A stretch of DNA of 64,000 nt from DASSUW01 sp963759375 (GCA_963759375.1 CAVWYY010000003.1:434001-498000); one strand, 5' to 3'. Positions 31,611 to 40,735 are shown, counted from the stretch's first letter. The notes: generated from the sequence alone by a model not told the origin. Numbers and translations: made by a program.

Positions 31611-32566
31611 ATCGAGAACTGCGCCCACAGCGGGCGATGGTCGGACACGTGGAAGCGCACGTAGCCGAGGAACTGCTTGATCGTCTTCGCCTTGAACACG
31701 TCGGCGAACACCACGTTGTCGAAGTCGAATATCGCGATCTGGTCGAGCTCGGTCGTCTGGGTCGGGAACAGCGCGACCTGGTCGTAGTGCTTGAGGCCCT
31801 GGAGGCTGCTGCCGCCGACCTGGCTGATCGCGTGCTTCTCCGGCAGGCGCAGCCCGCGCCGCGTGAGCTCGCGGAAGATCGGGTCCGACGGCTCCATCTG
31901 CGGCAGGTTGAAGTCGCCCAGCGGGATGATGTCCGGCACGTACGCGTTCGGGCTGTCGTGCCGGAGCTGCGCCCAGCGGGCGAGCGCGAACGTCTCCTGC
32001 GTCCGCCGCTGCATCTCGTTCGCCGTGTCGCCGCCGAAGAACAGGTGCACGTTGACGAGCAGGAACCGGAACTCCCCCCGCGAGGCGAACGCCGCCATGT
32101 ACGGGCCGCGGTCGAATCCCTGGAACGGCTCGGTCGCGCCCGGAGGCTTGATCTTGCGCAGGTCCTTCGGCGGGATCGACAGCCGCCCGACCTTGTCGAG
32201 CAGGCTGACCTTGCGGGAGTCGTAGACGAATGCGCCGCGCTCCTGGTTGCCGCCGGCCTCCGAGACGAGGATCCGCCGGTTGGCCGGGAGCCGCTCCAGG
32301 ATCGCCCGCAGGCCCGAGAGGTTGTCGTTGGTCTCCTGGATCGCCACCAGGTCGAACCAGCTGATCATCTCGGCGAGGATCGCGTGGTCGCCGTCGCTGC
32401 GCTGCTGGACGCCGAGGTTGGCGATGTTCCAGGTGGCGATCAGCAGCTTGTCGGCCGTGCGCTTCGGGATGCCGCGCGCCTTCGCATGCGCGCGCAACGC
32501 CTTGATCTCCCGGGCGGCGTCGACCGGGAAGTCCGCGTCGAACGTCGGGCGCTTGAAGGGCGGCAT
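31607..32566 (-). CDS. Endonuclease/exonuclease/phosphatase family protein
   Basis: 319 residues from ATG 32566, sharing one base with the upstream stop (TGATG). Metal-dependent DNase I-like fold: KLLIATWNIANLGV (Asn ligand), LVAIQETNDN (catalytic Glu), FLLVNVHLFFGG (His), IPLGDFNLPQMEPSDPIF (Asp and Asn), and YVRFHVSDHRPLWAQFS (Asp-His end motif). No signal peptide is seen. The substrate may be DNA, a lipid phosphate or a nucleotide. Lies at the end of a minus-strand series from rhomboid to here. 3' end overlaps dpaL by four bases. Confidence 0.86.
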   Translation of the reverse strand: MPPFKRPTFDADFPVDAAREIKALRAHAKARGIPKRTADKLLIATWNIANLGVQQRSDGDHAILAEMISWFDLVAIQETNDNLSGLRAILERLPANRRILVSEAGGNQERGAFVYDSRKVSLLDKVGRLSIPPKDLRKIKPPGATEPFQGFDRGPYMAAFASRGEFRFLLVNVHLFFGGDTANEMQRRTQETFALARWAQLRHDSPNAYVPDIIPLGDFNLPQMEPSDPIFRELTRRGLRLPEKHAISQVGGSSLQGLKHYDQVALFPTQTTELDQIAIFDFDNVVFADVFKAKTIKQFLGYVRFHVSDHRPLWAQFSI

Positions 32567-33570
32567 CAGTGCGCCACCGCGAACCCGCGGTCGAGCAGGC
32601 GGGTCGCCTGGCGGCCGGGATCGACCGAGTCGAGCAGCACGACGCCGAGGCGGATCGGCCCGCGCCGCGCCGTCGCCACCAGGCAGCGGCCGGCCGCATC
32701 GGTGTAGCCGGTCTTGACGCCGGTGGCGCCGCGGTAGCCGCCCCTCAGCAGCGGGTTGTTGTTGTAGAGGTACAGCTTGTGGCCCTTGATCGGGAACCGC
32801 AGCACGGCGGAGCGGCGGCGGACGATGCGGGCCAGGCGGGGCTCGCGGAGCACGGCCCGGGCGATCGCGGCCAGGTCCGGTGCGCACGAGTGGTTGCCGC
32901 GGTCCTTGATCCCGCTCACCGTCGTGAAGTGCGTGCAGACCAGGCCCATCTGCTCGGCGCGCCGGTTCATCAGCGCGATGAAGCGCGCCTGCGAGCCGGC
33001 GGCGCGCAGCGCGAGCGCGATCGCCGCGTCGTTGCCCGAGGGCAGCAGCAGCCCGTGCAGCATCGTGTCGACGGCGATCCGCTTGCCACGCGGCAGCAGC
33101 CCGACGCCCGAGCCCGTGTAGGTGAGCGCCTCCTTGGTGATCCTGACCTTCGCCTTCGGGCCGACCCGGTCCACCACCACGAGCGCGGTCATCATCTTCG
33201 TCAGCGACGCGATCGGCAGCACGCGCTCGGGGCGCTGGCGCCACAGGACGCGGCCGGTGTCGACGTCGAACAGCAGGCCCGACCGCGGCGGCTTGCGGAA
33301 GTCCACGTGGACGGCGTCGCGCGGGTCCTCGAGCCGCACGGCGAGCGGCGACGGGGCGGTGCCTCCGCCGGCCAGCGGCGCCGTCCCCGTGTCCAGCAGG
33401 GCGGCGGGCGGCGCCGCCTTCTGCTTGTCCGTCCCCGTCGTGGTGCGCGGGTCGCCCGCGCGGCTCGCGAGCAGCAGGCACACCACGAGCGACAGGAGGA
33501 TCACCGCCAGCACGGCGCCCCCGCGGCGGCGCTTTCTTCGGCGGCCTCCCTGCAGGAGCGTGTACGGCAT
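32566..33570 (-). CDS. D-alanyl-D-alanine carboxypeptidase (S11 family)
   Basis: 334 residues. A basic start followed by one membrane helix (AVLAVILLSLVVCLLLA) anchors the enzyme outside. Penicillin-binding-protein motifs are complete: SxxK as ASLTKMMTAL, SxN as LLPSGNDAAIA, and KTG as GATGVKTGYTDAAG. The enzyme trims the last D-alanine from peptidoglycan pentapeptides. It lacks the C-terminal amphipathic anchor domain of DacA. Neighbours: a small membrane protein upstream (overlap TGATG type) and the EEP hydrolase downstream. Confidence 0.92.
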   Translation of the reverse strand: MPYTLLQGGRRRKRRRGGAVLAVILLSLVVCLLLASRAGDPRTTTGTDKQKAAPPAALLDTGTAPLAGGGTAPSPLAVRLEDPRDAVHVDFRKPPRSGLLFDVDTGRVLWRQRPERVLPIASLTKMMTALVVVDRVGPKAKVRITKEALTYTGSGVGLLPRGKRIAVDTMLHGLLLPSGNDAAIALALRAAGSQARFIALMNRRAEQMGLVCTHFTTVSGIKDRGNHSCAPDLAAIARAVLREPRLARIVRRRSAVLRFPIKGHKLYLYNNNPLLRGGYRGATGVKTGYTDAAGRCLVATARRGPIRLGVVLLDSVDPGRQATRLLDRGFAVAH

Positions 33571-33749
33571 CAGCGGCGTTTGTCGGGCGGCTCCGTGAGC
33601 GCGCCGAGGATCCCGAAGGCCATCAGCGCCAGGACGATAAGGGACAGGCCGGTCAGCAGGTCAGGACCGCTGCGCAACATCACATACACGGTCATGAAGC
33701 CGAAGCCACAGATGAACAGCAGCGCCACGAGGGTGATCGCCGACCTCAC
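33570..33749 (-). CDS. Small two-helix membrane protein
   Basis: 59 residues from GTG 33749. Two membrane helices, AITLVALLFICGFGFMTVYV and LLTGLSLIVLALMAFGILGA, with a short polar loop between and a basic tail PPDKRR. GTGA overlap with the rhomboid gene and one-base overlap with the carboxypeptidase ATG support a real gene in the operon. No family is recognised; it may be an accessory or regulator of either neighbour. Confidence 0.75.
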   Translation of the reverse strand: MRSAITLVALLFICGFGFMTVYVMLRSGPDLLTGLSLIVLALMAFGILGALTEPPDKRR

Positions 33750-34480
33750 GTCACGCCCATCCGGTCGAGCTGCCGGCGGCGTCTTCGCTCGCTCGCGAAC
33801 ACGCGGATGAGCAGCAGCCCGAACAGGAAGCCGCCGATGTGCGCGAAGTACGCCACGCCGCCTCCGCCGCCGGCCGGCTGCAGCAGGTCGAAGTAGGCGA
33901 ACAGGCCCTGCTGGATGATCCAGATGCCGAGGAAGAGGATCGCCGGCAGCTCGAGGATCGTGAAGAAGAACACGATGAACACGAGCGTCACCACGCGGGC
34001 GCGCGGGAACAGCAGCAGGTAGCCCCCGAGCACCGCCGCCACCGCGCCCGACGCGCCGATGGTCGGCACATCCGACCCGGGGCTCGTGAGGATCTGGGCG
34101 GCGTCCGCGGCCAGGCCGCCGAGCACGTAGAAGACGACGAACTTGATGGGACCCATCGAGTCCTCGACGTTGTTGCCGAAGATCCACAGGAACAGCATGT
34201 TGCCGCCGATGTGGAGGATGCTGCCGTGCATGAACATGCTCGTGAACAGGGTCACGATCGTGTCGGGGCCGCCCGCGGTGGTGACACACGGGTCGCGGCC
34301 GGTGACCTCGCACGGGATCGCCGCGTAGGTCGGGACCGGCCAGTCGCCGCCGAGCCCGTCCTGCGGCAGGCCCAGACGCCCGTCCTGGAGGAAGAGGTAG
34401 ACGATCACGTTCAGGACGATCAGCGTGACCGTGACGACCGGGAAGCGGTCGGTCGGGATGTTGTCGCGGAGTGGGAACAC
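33746..34480 (-). CDS. Rhomboid family intramembrane serine protease
   Basis: 244 residues with six predicted membrane helices. Catalytic serine in PTIGASGAVAAVLGGYLL, catalytic histidine in YFAHIGGFLFGLLLIR, and the loop-1/helix-2 motif MFMHGSILHIGGNMLFLWIF typical of rhomboids (oxyanion His and Asn). It cleaves membrane proteins within the bilayer; substrate unknown. Starts right after lipA (one base gap) on the same strand, so it may be cotranscribed with the lipoate genes without a functional link. Confidence 0.92.
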   Translation of the reverse strand: MFPLRDNIPTDRFPVVTVTLIVLNVIVYLFLQDGRLGLPQDGLGGDWPVPTYAAIPCEVTGRDPCVTTAGGPDTIVTLFTSMFMHGSILHIGGNMLFLWIFGNNVEDSMGPIKFVVFYVLGGLAADAAQILTSPGSDVPTIGASGAVAAVLGGYLLLFPRARVVTLVFIVFFFTILELPAILFLGIWIIQQGLFAYFDLLQPAGGGGGVAYFAHIGGFLFGLLLIRVFASERRRRRQLDRMGVT

Positions 34481-35443
34481 TCAGCCGGCGGCCGCGAGCG
34501 GGCCGACCCCCGGCCGCTGCTGTGCCACGTGCTCGTCGGCGTGGTACGAGGATCGCACCAGCGGGCCTGCGGCGACGTGCTCGAAGCCCATCGCCATCGC
34601 GGCGGCCTCGAGGGCGGTGAACTCCTCCGGCTCCCAGTAGCGGACCACCGGTAGGTGACGCTCCGTCGGCCGCAGGTATTGGCCGACGGTGAGGACCTGG
34701 ACGCCCTGCTCGCGCAGGTCGCCGAAGGCCTCGACCATCTCCTCGTGGGTCTCGCCGAGCCCGACCATCAGGCCGGACTTCGTGGTCACCTCGTCGCCGG
34801 CCATCTCCTTCGCGTTGCGAAGGACGCGGAGCGAGCGTTCCCAGCGCGAGCCGCGCCGGGCCACCGGATACAGCCGTGGGACGACCTCGACGTTGTGGTT
34901 GAACACGTCGGGTCGCTCGGCGATCACCTTGGCCAGCGGCATCTCCTCGCCGCGGAAGTCGGGCGTGAGCACCTCGACCTTGCACCACGGCGCCTGCATG
35001 CGGATCGAGCGGATCACCCCGACCCAGACCTGCGCGCCGTAGTCGGGCAGGTCGTCGCGATCGACGCTCGTGACCACCGCGTGGCGCAGGCCCATCCTCG
35101 CCACGCTGCGGGCCACGCGCAGCGGCTCCAGCGGGTCGTTCCACGTCGGCTTGCCGGTCTTGACGTTGCAGAACCCGCAGCGGCGCGTGCAGGTGTCGCC
35201 GAGGATCATGAACGTGGCCGTGCCGCGCTCCCAGCAGTCGCCGACGTTCGGGCAGGCGGCCTCCTGGCAGACGGTGTGCAGGCCCTCGTCCTTGATCATC
35301 CGGTCCAGCGCGCGGTAGCGCTCGCCGCCCGGCGGAGGCACCTTGAACCAGCGCGGCTTGCGGCTGCGGAACGGGAGCGTGTCCGGCCCGAGGACCGTCA
35401 GGACGTCCATCCCGCCAGGGTTGGCTCGCGAGCGCGTGCTCAC
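34481..35443 (-). CDS. lipA: Lipoyl synthase
   Basis: 320 residues from GTG 35443. Radical-SAM enzyme with the auxiliary cluster motif CQEAACPNVGDCWERGTATF, the SAM-cluster motif CTRRCGFCNVKTGKP, and the C-terminal RSSYHADEH containing the RSSY serine ligand. It inserts two sulfurs into the octanoyl chain on E2 and GcvH lipoyl domains. The enzyme works after LipB (36637-37341), with two F420-type genes between them in the same operon. Clients in the window are the E2 genes at 37406 and 42515. Confidence 0.96.
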   Translation of the reverse strand: MSTRSRANPGGMDVLTVLGPDTLPFRSRKPRWFKVPPPGGERYRALDRMIKDEGLHTVCQEAACPNVGDCWERGTATFMILGDTCTRRCGFCNVKTGKPTWNDPLEPLRVARSVARMGLRHAVVTSVDRDDLPDYGAQVWVGVIRSIRMQAPWCKVEVLTPDFRGEEMPLAKVIAERPDVFNHNVEVVPRLYPVARRGSRWERSLRVLRNAKEMAGDEVTTKSGLMVGLGETHEEMVEAFGDLREQGVQVLTVGQYLRPTERHLPVVRYWEPEEFTALEAAAMAMGFEHVAAGPLVRSSYHADEHVAQQRPGVGPLAAAG

Positions 35444-35853
35444 ACGTCAGAGGCTACCCAAGAACGCCATCGGTCCGGTGCGATGGAGATCACCGGACCG
35501 GCCGGCCGGGCGGCGCGGTACTGCGCGTACTTGCCGGCCAGCGCGTCGATCGCCGGGGCGGAGTCGATCACCCGCGCCGCGCCGTCCACCCGCACCCACC
35601 AGAGCTGCGACCAGTCCTCCTCGTAGTGGTCCACGAGGAGGCTGGCGCGGCCGGTGGCGCGCACGTTCTCCAGCCGCTTGAGGTCGCGGCGCGCCTTCGG
35701 CTTGGCGTCGACGGCGGTGTACACGATCCCCTCGTGCAGGACGAAGCAGACCACCACGACGTGGGGCTCCCCGTCGGCGGTGACCGTGGCGAGGTGGCCG
35801 GTGCGGGCCGCCGCGAGCCGTTCCTCAGCGATGGCGGGCGGCAAGCTCGGCAT
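35440..35853 (-). CDS. PPOX-class F420-dependent oxidoreductase
   Basis: 137 residues, the single split-barrel fold of the pyridoxamine-oxidase-like class; RTGHLATVTADGEPHVVVVC and WWVRVDGAARVID, with end APDRWRSW, match the small actinobacterial group assigned to F420 (TIGR03668-like). The substrate is unknown. Four-base overlap with lipA and 29-base overlap with the next F420-type gene suggest an operon. FMN instead of F420 cannot be excluded from sequence. Confidence 0.82.
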   Translation of the reverse strand: MPSLPPAIAEERLAAARTGHLATVTADGEPHVVVVCFVLHEGIVYTAVDAKPKARRDLKRLENVRATGRASLLVDHYEEDWSQLWWVRVDGAARVIDSAPAIDALAGKYAQYRAARPAGPVISIAPDRWRSWVASDV

Positions 35854-36652
35854 ACCGCTCGACCAGCGGCAGGACCTCGTCGGCGCCGGCGTCGGGCAGC
35901 TGGAGCAGGGCGCGGTCCACGCCCGCCCCGGCGAGGCCCTCGACGAACTCGTCGGTCCCCTGCGCGCCGTAGTAGGTGACCGGCACGTGGCGGCCGGCGC
36001 GCTCGCGCAGCTCGGCGATCCGCGGGCCGAGGTCCGCCGGCTGGATGCGGTTCGGCATCCACACGTCGCCGTAGTCGAGCACGCGGTCGAGCACCGTCGC
36101 GCCGAGACCGCCGACCACGACCGGCGGGTGCGGCTTCTGCAGCGGCTTCGGGTACGACCACATCGGTCCGAAATCGACGAACTCGCCGTGGTATTCGGCC
36201 TCGTCCTCGGTCCAGATCGCCTTCATGGCGAGCACCCGCTCCCGCATGATCGCGAAGCGCTTGCGCGGGTCGGTGCCGTGGTCGCGCATCTCCTCGCGGT
36301 TCCAGCCGCCGCCGACGCCGAACTCGAACCGGCCGCCGGACAGCACGTCGAGCGACGCGACCTCCTTGGCGGTGGTGATCGGGTCGCGCTCGACGATCAG
36401 GCAGATGCCGGTGCCGACGCGGAGGCGCTCGGTGACCGTGGCGACGGCCGTGAGCGCCACGAACGGGTCGTGGGTGTGCCAGTACCGCTGCGGCAGCTCG
36501 CCACCGGCCGGCGCCGGCGTGGCGCGGCTGGCCGGGATGTGCGTGTGCTCGGCGAAGAACAGCGCGTCGAACCCCGCGTCCTCGGCCGCGCGGCCCAGCT
36601 CGGCCGGCCCGATCGAGTAGTCGGTGGGGAAGATGGTCAAGCCGAAGCGCAT
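35825..36652 (-). CDS. LLM-class F420-dependent oxidoreductase
   Basis: 275 residues, a luciferase-like TIM barrel: MRFGLTIFPTDYSIGPAELG, DALFFAEHTHIPASR, RLRVGTGICLIVERDPITTA, LDVLSGGRFEFGVGGGWNRE and PHPPVVVGGLGATVLDRVLD, the pattern of TIGR03619-type actinobacterial enzymes. F420H2 would serve as hydride donor or acceptor; substrate unknown. 16-base overlap with lipB upstream. F420 use is inferred from family and from the neighbouring PPOX-class gene. Confidence 0.87.
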   Translation of the reverse strand: MRFGLTIFPTDYSIGPAELGRAAEDAGFDALFFAEHTHIPASRATPAPAGGELPQRYWHTHDPFVALTAVATVTERLRVGTGICLIVERDPITTAKEVASLDVLSGGRFEFGVGGGWNREEMRDHGTDPRKRFAIMRERVLAMKAIWTEDEAEYHGEFVDFGPMWSYPKPLQKPHPPVVVGGLGATVLDRVLDYGDVWMPNRIQPADLGPRIAELRERAGRHVPVTYYGAQGTDEFVEGLAGAGVDRALLQLPDAGADEVLPLVERYAELAARHR

Positions 36653-37341
36653 GTAATCAAGGCGCTCGCGCGAGCTTGCGAGGGCGAGTAAGCCGCATTC
36701 GACATCAGTCGTCGGCGTGTGACGATCCTCTGGCGTCGGCCGAACTCGCGGGCAAACGCGTGCGCGGCGCGCTTGCGGAAGCAGTCGATGCCCTCGTCGA
36801 CGCCCTCCGCCTGCAGCGACGTCATCCGCACGTCGGGCAGCCCGCAGGCGATCACCGACTCGAACGGCGCGAGGTCGTTGTCGACGTTGACCGCGAAGCC
36901 GTGCATGCTCACCCGGCGCGACACGTGGATGCCGATCGAGGCGATCTTGCGGTCCTGCACCCAGACGCCGGTGTACTCGCGGCCCTCGCGCAAGTGGGCA
37001 TCGACGCCGGCCTCGCGCAGCGCGGCGACCAGCGCGGACTCCATCGTCTCCACGAACGCGCGCACGTTGGGCACGTGCATGATCGGATAGCCCACGAGCT
37101 GGCCGGGGCCGTGGTAGGTCAGCTTGCCGCCGCGGTCGGTCTCGACGACGTCGATCTCGTGGCTGAGCGGCAGCTCCTCCGGCTCCGAGCGGCGGCCGGT
37201 CGTGAAGACCGGCGGGTGCTCGAGGAGCAGCAGCAGATCGGGCAGCTCACCGTCCTGGACGCGCTCGCGCAGGCGCTCCTGCAGCGCGACGGCCTCCCGG
37301 TACTCGACGGTTCCCAGGTGGCAGGTCCACAGCTCGGACAC
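36637..37341 (-). CDS. lipB: Octanoyl-[acyl carrier protein]:protein N-octanoyltransferase
   Basis: 234 residues. LipB motifs: LLLEHPPVFTTGRRSEPEEL, RGGKLTYHGPGQLVGYPIMH, GVWVQDRKIASIGIHVSRRV (catalytic lysine in RKIASIG) and VIACGLPDVRMTSLQ (catalytic cysteine in ACGLP). It moves octanoate from ACP to the lipoyl lysine of E2 proteins, the step before LipA. The C-terminal tail RRRLMSNAAYSPSQARASAL is longer than usual and overlaps the LLM gene. First gene after a strong terminator. Confidence 0.95.
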   Translation of the reverse strand: MSELWTCHLGTVEYREAVALQERLRERVQDGELPDLLLLLEHPPVFTTGRRSEPEELPLSHEIDVVETDRGGKLTYHGPGQLVGYPIMHVPNVRAFVETMESALVAALREAGVDAHLREGREYTGVWVQDRKIASIGIHVSRRVSMHGFAVNVDNDLAPFESVIACGLPDVRMTSLQAEGVDEGIDCFRKRAAHAFAREFGRRQRIVTRRRLMSNAAYSPSQARASALITCASA

Positions 37342-37363
37342 ACCACGGATGGTATGGGGTCCG

Positions 37364-37389
37364 CCCCGCCCCGGCGTCCCGGGGCGGGG
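37364..37389 (-). terminator. Strong terminator hairpin after the E2 gene
   Basis: CCCCGCCCCGG (37364-37374) pairs with CCGGGGCGGGG (37379-37389) around CGTC: an 11-bp all-GC stem, 17 bases beyond the E2 stop at 37406 and before lipB. No T-run. Confidence 0.65.
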
Positions 37390-37405
37390 GTCCGTCAGAC
37401 CTTGG

Positions 37406-38740
37406 TCAGGTAGTCGGCCAGGACTCCAGCTTCTTTCGCAACTCGTTCAGGAACTGCGCGGCGAGCGCGCCGTCGAGCGCGCGGTGGTCCCAGGACATGC
37501 ACAGGTACGTCATCGGGCGGATCGCGATCGAGTCGTTCCCGAGCTCGTCGGTGATCACCACGGGCCGCTTCACGACGGCCTCGGTGTCGAGGATCGCCAC
37601 CTGCGGCTGGTTGATCACCGGGGTCGCGATGATCGACCCGTAGCCGCCCGGATTCGTGATCGTGAACGAGCCGCCGCGGACCTCGTCGGGCGCGAGCTGG
37701 TTCGCCCGCGCACGCTTGGCGAGGTCCTTGATCCGTCCGGCCAGGCCCTCGACGGAGAGGTCCTGGGCGTCGCGGATGACGGGAACGATCAGCCCGCCTT
37801 CCTCGCCGAGCGAGACCGCGATACCGAGGTGCACGCCGTCGTAGGTCGTGACCGTGTCGTCCTCGAGCGTGGCGTTGAGCGCCGGGAACTGGCGCAGAGT
37901 CTCGACCGTGGCCCGCGCGATGTACGGCAGGTACGTCAACCCGCTCTGCTTGCGGGCTGCCTCGATGCGGATCAGGTCGGCCTCGACGATCGTCGTGCAC
38001 GTCGCCGCGGTCTGCAGCGACTCGAGCATCCGCGAGCCGATCGCCTGGCGCATGCGCGAGAGCGGGGCGCTCCCGGCCGCCGGCGGCGCGGGCTCGGCAG
38101 CGGGCTGCTCGAAGCGCGGCTTGCGCGTCTTCGCCGGCGCCGGCTCGTCGGGCCGGTACGGGCTCTCGATGTGCATCGGCGGCTCTTCGGCGGCAGGAGC
38201 GCCGTTCTCGAGGAAGGCCAGCACGTCCTGCTTGCGCACGCGCCCGCCGCGCCCGGTGCCCTCGACCTGCTCGAGGTCGATCCCGTGCTCGGCGGCGATC
38301 CGCATGACGACCGGCGAGTAGCGCCGCGGGCCGTCCGACCGGCGCGTGCGCACGGTGGTGTCGGGTGGGTGGGACGGTTTCTCGCCCGCCTCGCCGGAGG
38401 ACTCCATCGCCGCGTCGGCCTCGCTCGTGCCGCCCGAGGAGGAGTCGCTCTCGCTTCTGTGCGCCTCGCCCGGCTTGGCGTCAGTGGCGATGCGCGCCAG
38501 CACGGTGCCGACGTCCACGGTCGTGCCGACGTCGACCAGCACTTCCTGCACGCGGCCGGTGGCCGGCGCCTCGACGTCGGTGTCGATCTTGTCGGTCGAG
38601 ATCGCGGCGATGATCTCGTCGGCCTCCACCCAGTCGCCGACCTCCTTCTTCCACTCGACGACCGTGCCCTCGACGACGGAGACGCCCATCTGGGGCATCA
38701 TCACGTCGATCAGCGTGGTCTCAGTACTCGAGGAGCTCAC
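37406..38740 (-). CDS. 2-oxoacid dehydrogenase E2 (branched-chain or 2-oxoglutarate type)
   Basis: 444 residues. One lipoyl domain (about 10-86) with lipoylated lysine in AISTDKIDTDVEAP, a Ser/Glu linker, an E3/E1-binding domain (about 140-175, RYSPVVMRIAAEHGIDLEQV), and the catalytic acyltransferase core (about 225-440) with SWDHRALDG giving the catalytic His and Asp. It transfers the acyl group from E1 to CoA. E1beta and E1alpha genes precede it directly (20-base overlap), so the three form one complex; E3 is supplied from 56566. Branched-chain specificity is a guess from gene order. Confidence 0.88.
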   Translation of the reverse strand: MSSSSTETTLIDVMMPQMGVSVVEGTVVEWKKEVGDWVEADEIIAAISTDKIDTDVEAPATGRVQEVLVDVGTTVDVGTVLARIATDAKPGEAHRSESDSSSGGTSEADAAMESSGEAGEKPSHPPDTTVRTRRSDGPRRYSPVVMRIAAEHGIDLEQVEGTGRGGRVRKQDVLAFLENGAPAAEEPPMHIESPYRPDEPAPAKTRKPRFEQPAAEPAPPAAGSAPLSRMRQAIGSRMLESLQTAATCTTIVEADLIRIEAARKQSGLTYLPYIARATVETLRQFPALNATLEDDTVTTYDGVHLGIAVSLGEEGGLIVPVIRDAQDLSVEGLAGRIKDLAKRARANQLAPDEVRGGSFTITNPGGYGSIIATPVINQPQVAILDTEAVVKRPVVITDELGNDSIAIRPMTYLCMSWDHRALDGALAAQFLNELRKKLESWPTT

Positions 38741-39686
38741 GGCACGCCTCCCTCACATCGTCCACCTGCGGGAGCACGGCCTGCTCGAGCGTCGGTGAGA
38801 ACGGGATCGGCACGTCCGGTGTCGCCACGCGCACGACCGGGCCGTCGAGGTCCTCGAAGGCCTTCTCGGCGATCAGCGCCGCGACCTGCGCCCCCGCCGC
38901 GCACGTCTGGTTGGCCTCGTCCACGATCACGACCTTCGAGCACTTGCGCACCGACGCGAGGATCGCCTCCTCGTCGAGCGGCACCAGCGAGCGAAGGTCG
39001 AGCACCTCGACCGACGCGCCGTCGAGGTCCTCGGTGGCCTCCAGCGCGGTATGGACCATCGCGCCGTAGGCGATCACCGTGAGGTCGGTCCCCTCGCGCG
39101 CGACGCGCGCGCTGAACGGCGTCTCGTAGGTGCCGTCGGCGACCTCGCCCTTCACCCGGCGGTACAGGTGCTTGTGCTCCATGTACACGACCGGGTTGGG
39201 GTCGCGCACGGCGGAGATCAGCAGGCCCTTGGCGTCCTCGGCGGTCGACGGGGCCACGACCTTCAGGCCCGGGCTGTGCATGAACCACGCCTCGGGATTC
39301 TGCGAGTGGAACGGACCGCCGGAGAAGCCGCCGCCGGAGGGCAGGCGGACGGTGATGTTCACCGACAGCCCCATCCGGTAGTACGTCTTGCCCGCCACGT
39401 TGACGAGCTGGTCGAAGCCGCACGAGATGAAGTCGGCGAACTGCATCTCGGCGATCGGGCGCATGCCCTCGACGGCCGCGCCGATCGCGGTGCCGATGAT
39501 TCCCGACTCGGCCAGCGGCGTGTCCATCACGCGCATCGGGCCGAACTCGTCGATGAAGCCGTCGGTGACCTTGAAGGCGCCGCCGAACACACCGATGTCC
39601 TCGCCCATCACGAAGACGCGCTCGTCCTCGCGCATCTCCTGGCGCATGGCGTCCGAGATCGCCTGCAGGTACGTCATGGTCGCCAT
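38721..39686 (-). CDS. 2-oxoacid dehydrogenase E1 component, beta subunit
   Basis: 321 residues from ATG 39686. Transketolase-type fold: TYLQAISDAMRQEMREDERV, FVMGEDIGVFGGAFKVTDGF, PIAEMQFADFISCGFDQLVN, and the C-terminal DLRSLVPLDEEAILASVRKC. With E1alpha (two bases upstream) it forms the thiamine-diphosphate-dependent decarboxylase. FSGGPFHSQNPEAWFMHSPG is the conserved HSQ region. The second set at 53526 is clearly diverged (GHQLGPTHSH there), so two complexes with different substrates exist. Confidence 0.92.
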   Translation of the reverse strand: MATMTYLQAISDAMRQEMREDERVFVMGEDIGVFGGAFKVTDGFIDEFGPMRVMDTPLAESGIIGTAIGAAVEGMRPIAEMQFADFISCGFDQLVNVAGKTYYRMGLSVNITVRLPSGGGFSGGPFHSQNPEAWFMHSPGLKVVAPSTAEDAKGLLISAVRDPNPVVYMEHKHLYRRVKGEVADGTYETPFSARVAREGTDLTVIAYGAMVHTALEATEDLDGASVEVLDLRSLVPLDEEAILASVRKCSKVVIVDEANQTCAAGAQVAALIAEKAFEDLDGPVVRVATPDVPIPFSPTLEQAVLPQVDDVREACRELLEY

Positions 39687-39688
39687 GC

Positions 39689-40735
39689 TCAGGCCCCCTT
39701 GAAACCCGACCACGGCGCCTGGCCGTCCTCGAGCAGCGCGGGCTCGGTGGCGAAAAGCCGGTCGGTGGCGGTGTCGGGGTCGGGCATCGGCGCCTTCAGC
39801 GCCTCCTCCACGGCGGCGTCGATGGTCGCCTTGACCTCGTCGCGGACGGCCTTGACGTCGACGCCGAGGGCCTCGAGCCGGCGCACCTGGCGGTCGATCG
39901 GGTCCTTGGCGCGCCACTCCTCGACCTGCTCCTTGGGCACGTACTTCATGTCGTCGTGCGCGGCGTGGCCGTGCATGCGCATGGTCACGGCCTCGATCAG
40001 CGTCGGGCCCTCGCCGGCCAGCGCACGCTCGCGCGCCTTGCGGACGCCCTCGAACATCGCCTCGGCGTCGTTGCCGTCGACGGACTCGCCCGGGAAGCCG
40101 TACGCGGCAGCGCGCTCGACCGGGTTGACCGCGAACTGCTGGTGCACCGGCGTCGAGTACGCGTACTGGTTGTTCTCGAGCACGAAGATGATCGGGAGCT
40201 TCTGCACGCCGGCCCAGTTCATGGCCTCGTGGAAGTCACCGCGCGAGGTCGAGCCGTCGCCGAACCACGTCATGGCGACGCGCTGCTCGCCGCGCATCTT
40301 GAACGCCATCGCGAGCCCGGTCGCGACGAGCATCATGTCGGGGAGCATCGAGACCATGCCGACGCAGCCGGCCGTGCGGTCGCCGAAGTGCACGTTGCCG
40401 TCCCGCCCGCGCGTGATGCCGGTCTCGCGGCCCATGTACTGGGCGAAGATCCGCACCGGATCGACGCCGCGGATGATGTGCGCGGCCAGGTCGCGGTGCA
40501 GGATGCACAGGCGGTCGCGCGCGCCCATCGCCCAGGTCGCGCCCGCCGACACGGCCTCCTGGCCGAACCCGTCATAGAACGAGCCGGGCACCTTGCCCTG
40601 CCGGTAGAGCGTCATCGCGCGCTCCTCGATGCCGCGCATCATCAGCATCGCGCGCAGAAGACCGACGCGGTCCTCGGTGGTCAGATGCTCCGATACGTCG
40701 GGGGGAACCGACTGCTGAGCCGTCTCAGTCGCCAT
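39689..40735 (-). CDS. 2-oxoacid dehydrogenase E1 component, alpha subunit
   Basis: 348 residues from ATG 40735; GTG 40750 is an alternative. TPP-binding motif WFGDGSTSRGDFHEAMNWAG to LENNQYAYSTPV (the GDG-N motif), N-terminal LLRAMLMMRGIEERAMTLYR and FYDGFGQEAVSAGATWAM, typical of branched-chain/pyruvate E1alpha. It decarboxylates the 2-oxoacid and passes the acyl group to the E2 lipoyl arm. First gene of the operon E1alpha-E1beta-E2. Substrate choice is not decided from sequence. Confidence 0.9.
   Translation of the reverse strand: MATETAQQSVPPDVSEHLTTEDRVGLLRAMLMMRGIEERAMTLYRQGKVPGSFYDGFGQEAVSAGATWAMGARDRLCILHRDLAAHIIRGVDPVRIFAQYMGRETGITRGRDGNVHFGDRTAGCVGMVSMLPDMMLVATGLAMAFKMRGEQRVAMTWFGDGSTSRGDFHEAMNWAGVQKLPIIFVLENNQYAYSTPVHQQFAVNPVERAAAYGFPGESVDGNDAEAMFEGVRKARERALAGEGPTLIEAVTMRMHGHAAHDDMKYVPKEQVEEWRAKDPIDRQVRRLEALGVDVKAVRDEVKATIDAAVEEALKAPMPDPDTATDRLFATEPALLEDGQAPWSGFKGA

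Noticed and set aside
37385..38000. An alternative C-terminus of the E2 gene in another frame ending LADYLTKV
   Set aside because: The main frame ends in a normal E2 C-terminus (FLNELRKKLESWPTT) just before a terminator, so no frameshift is needed.
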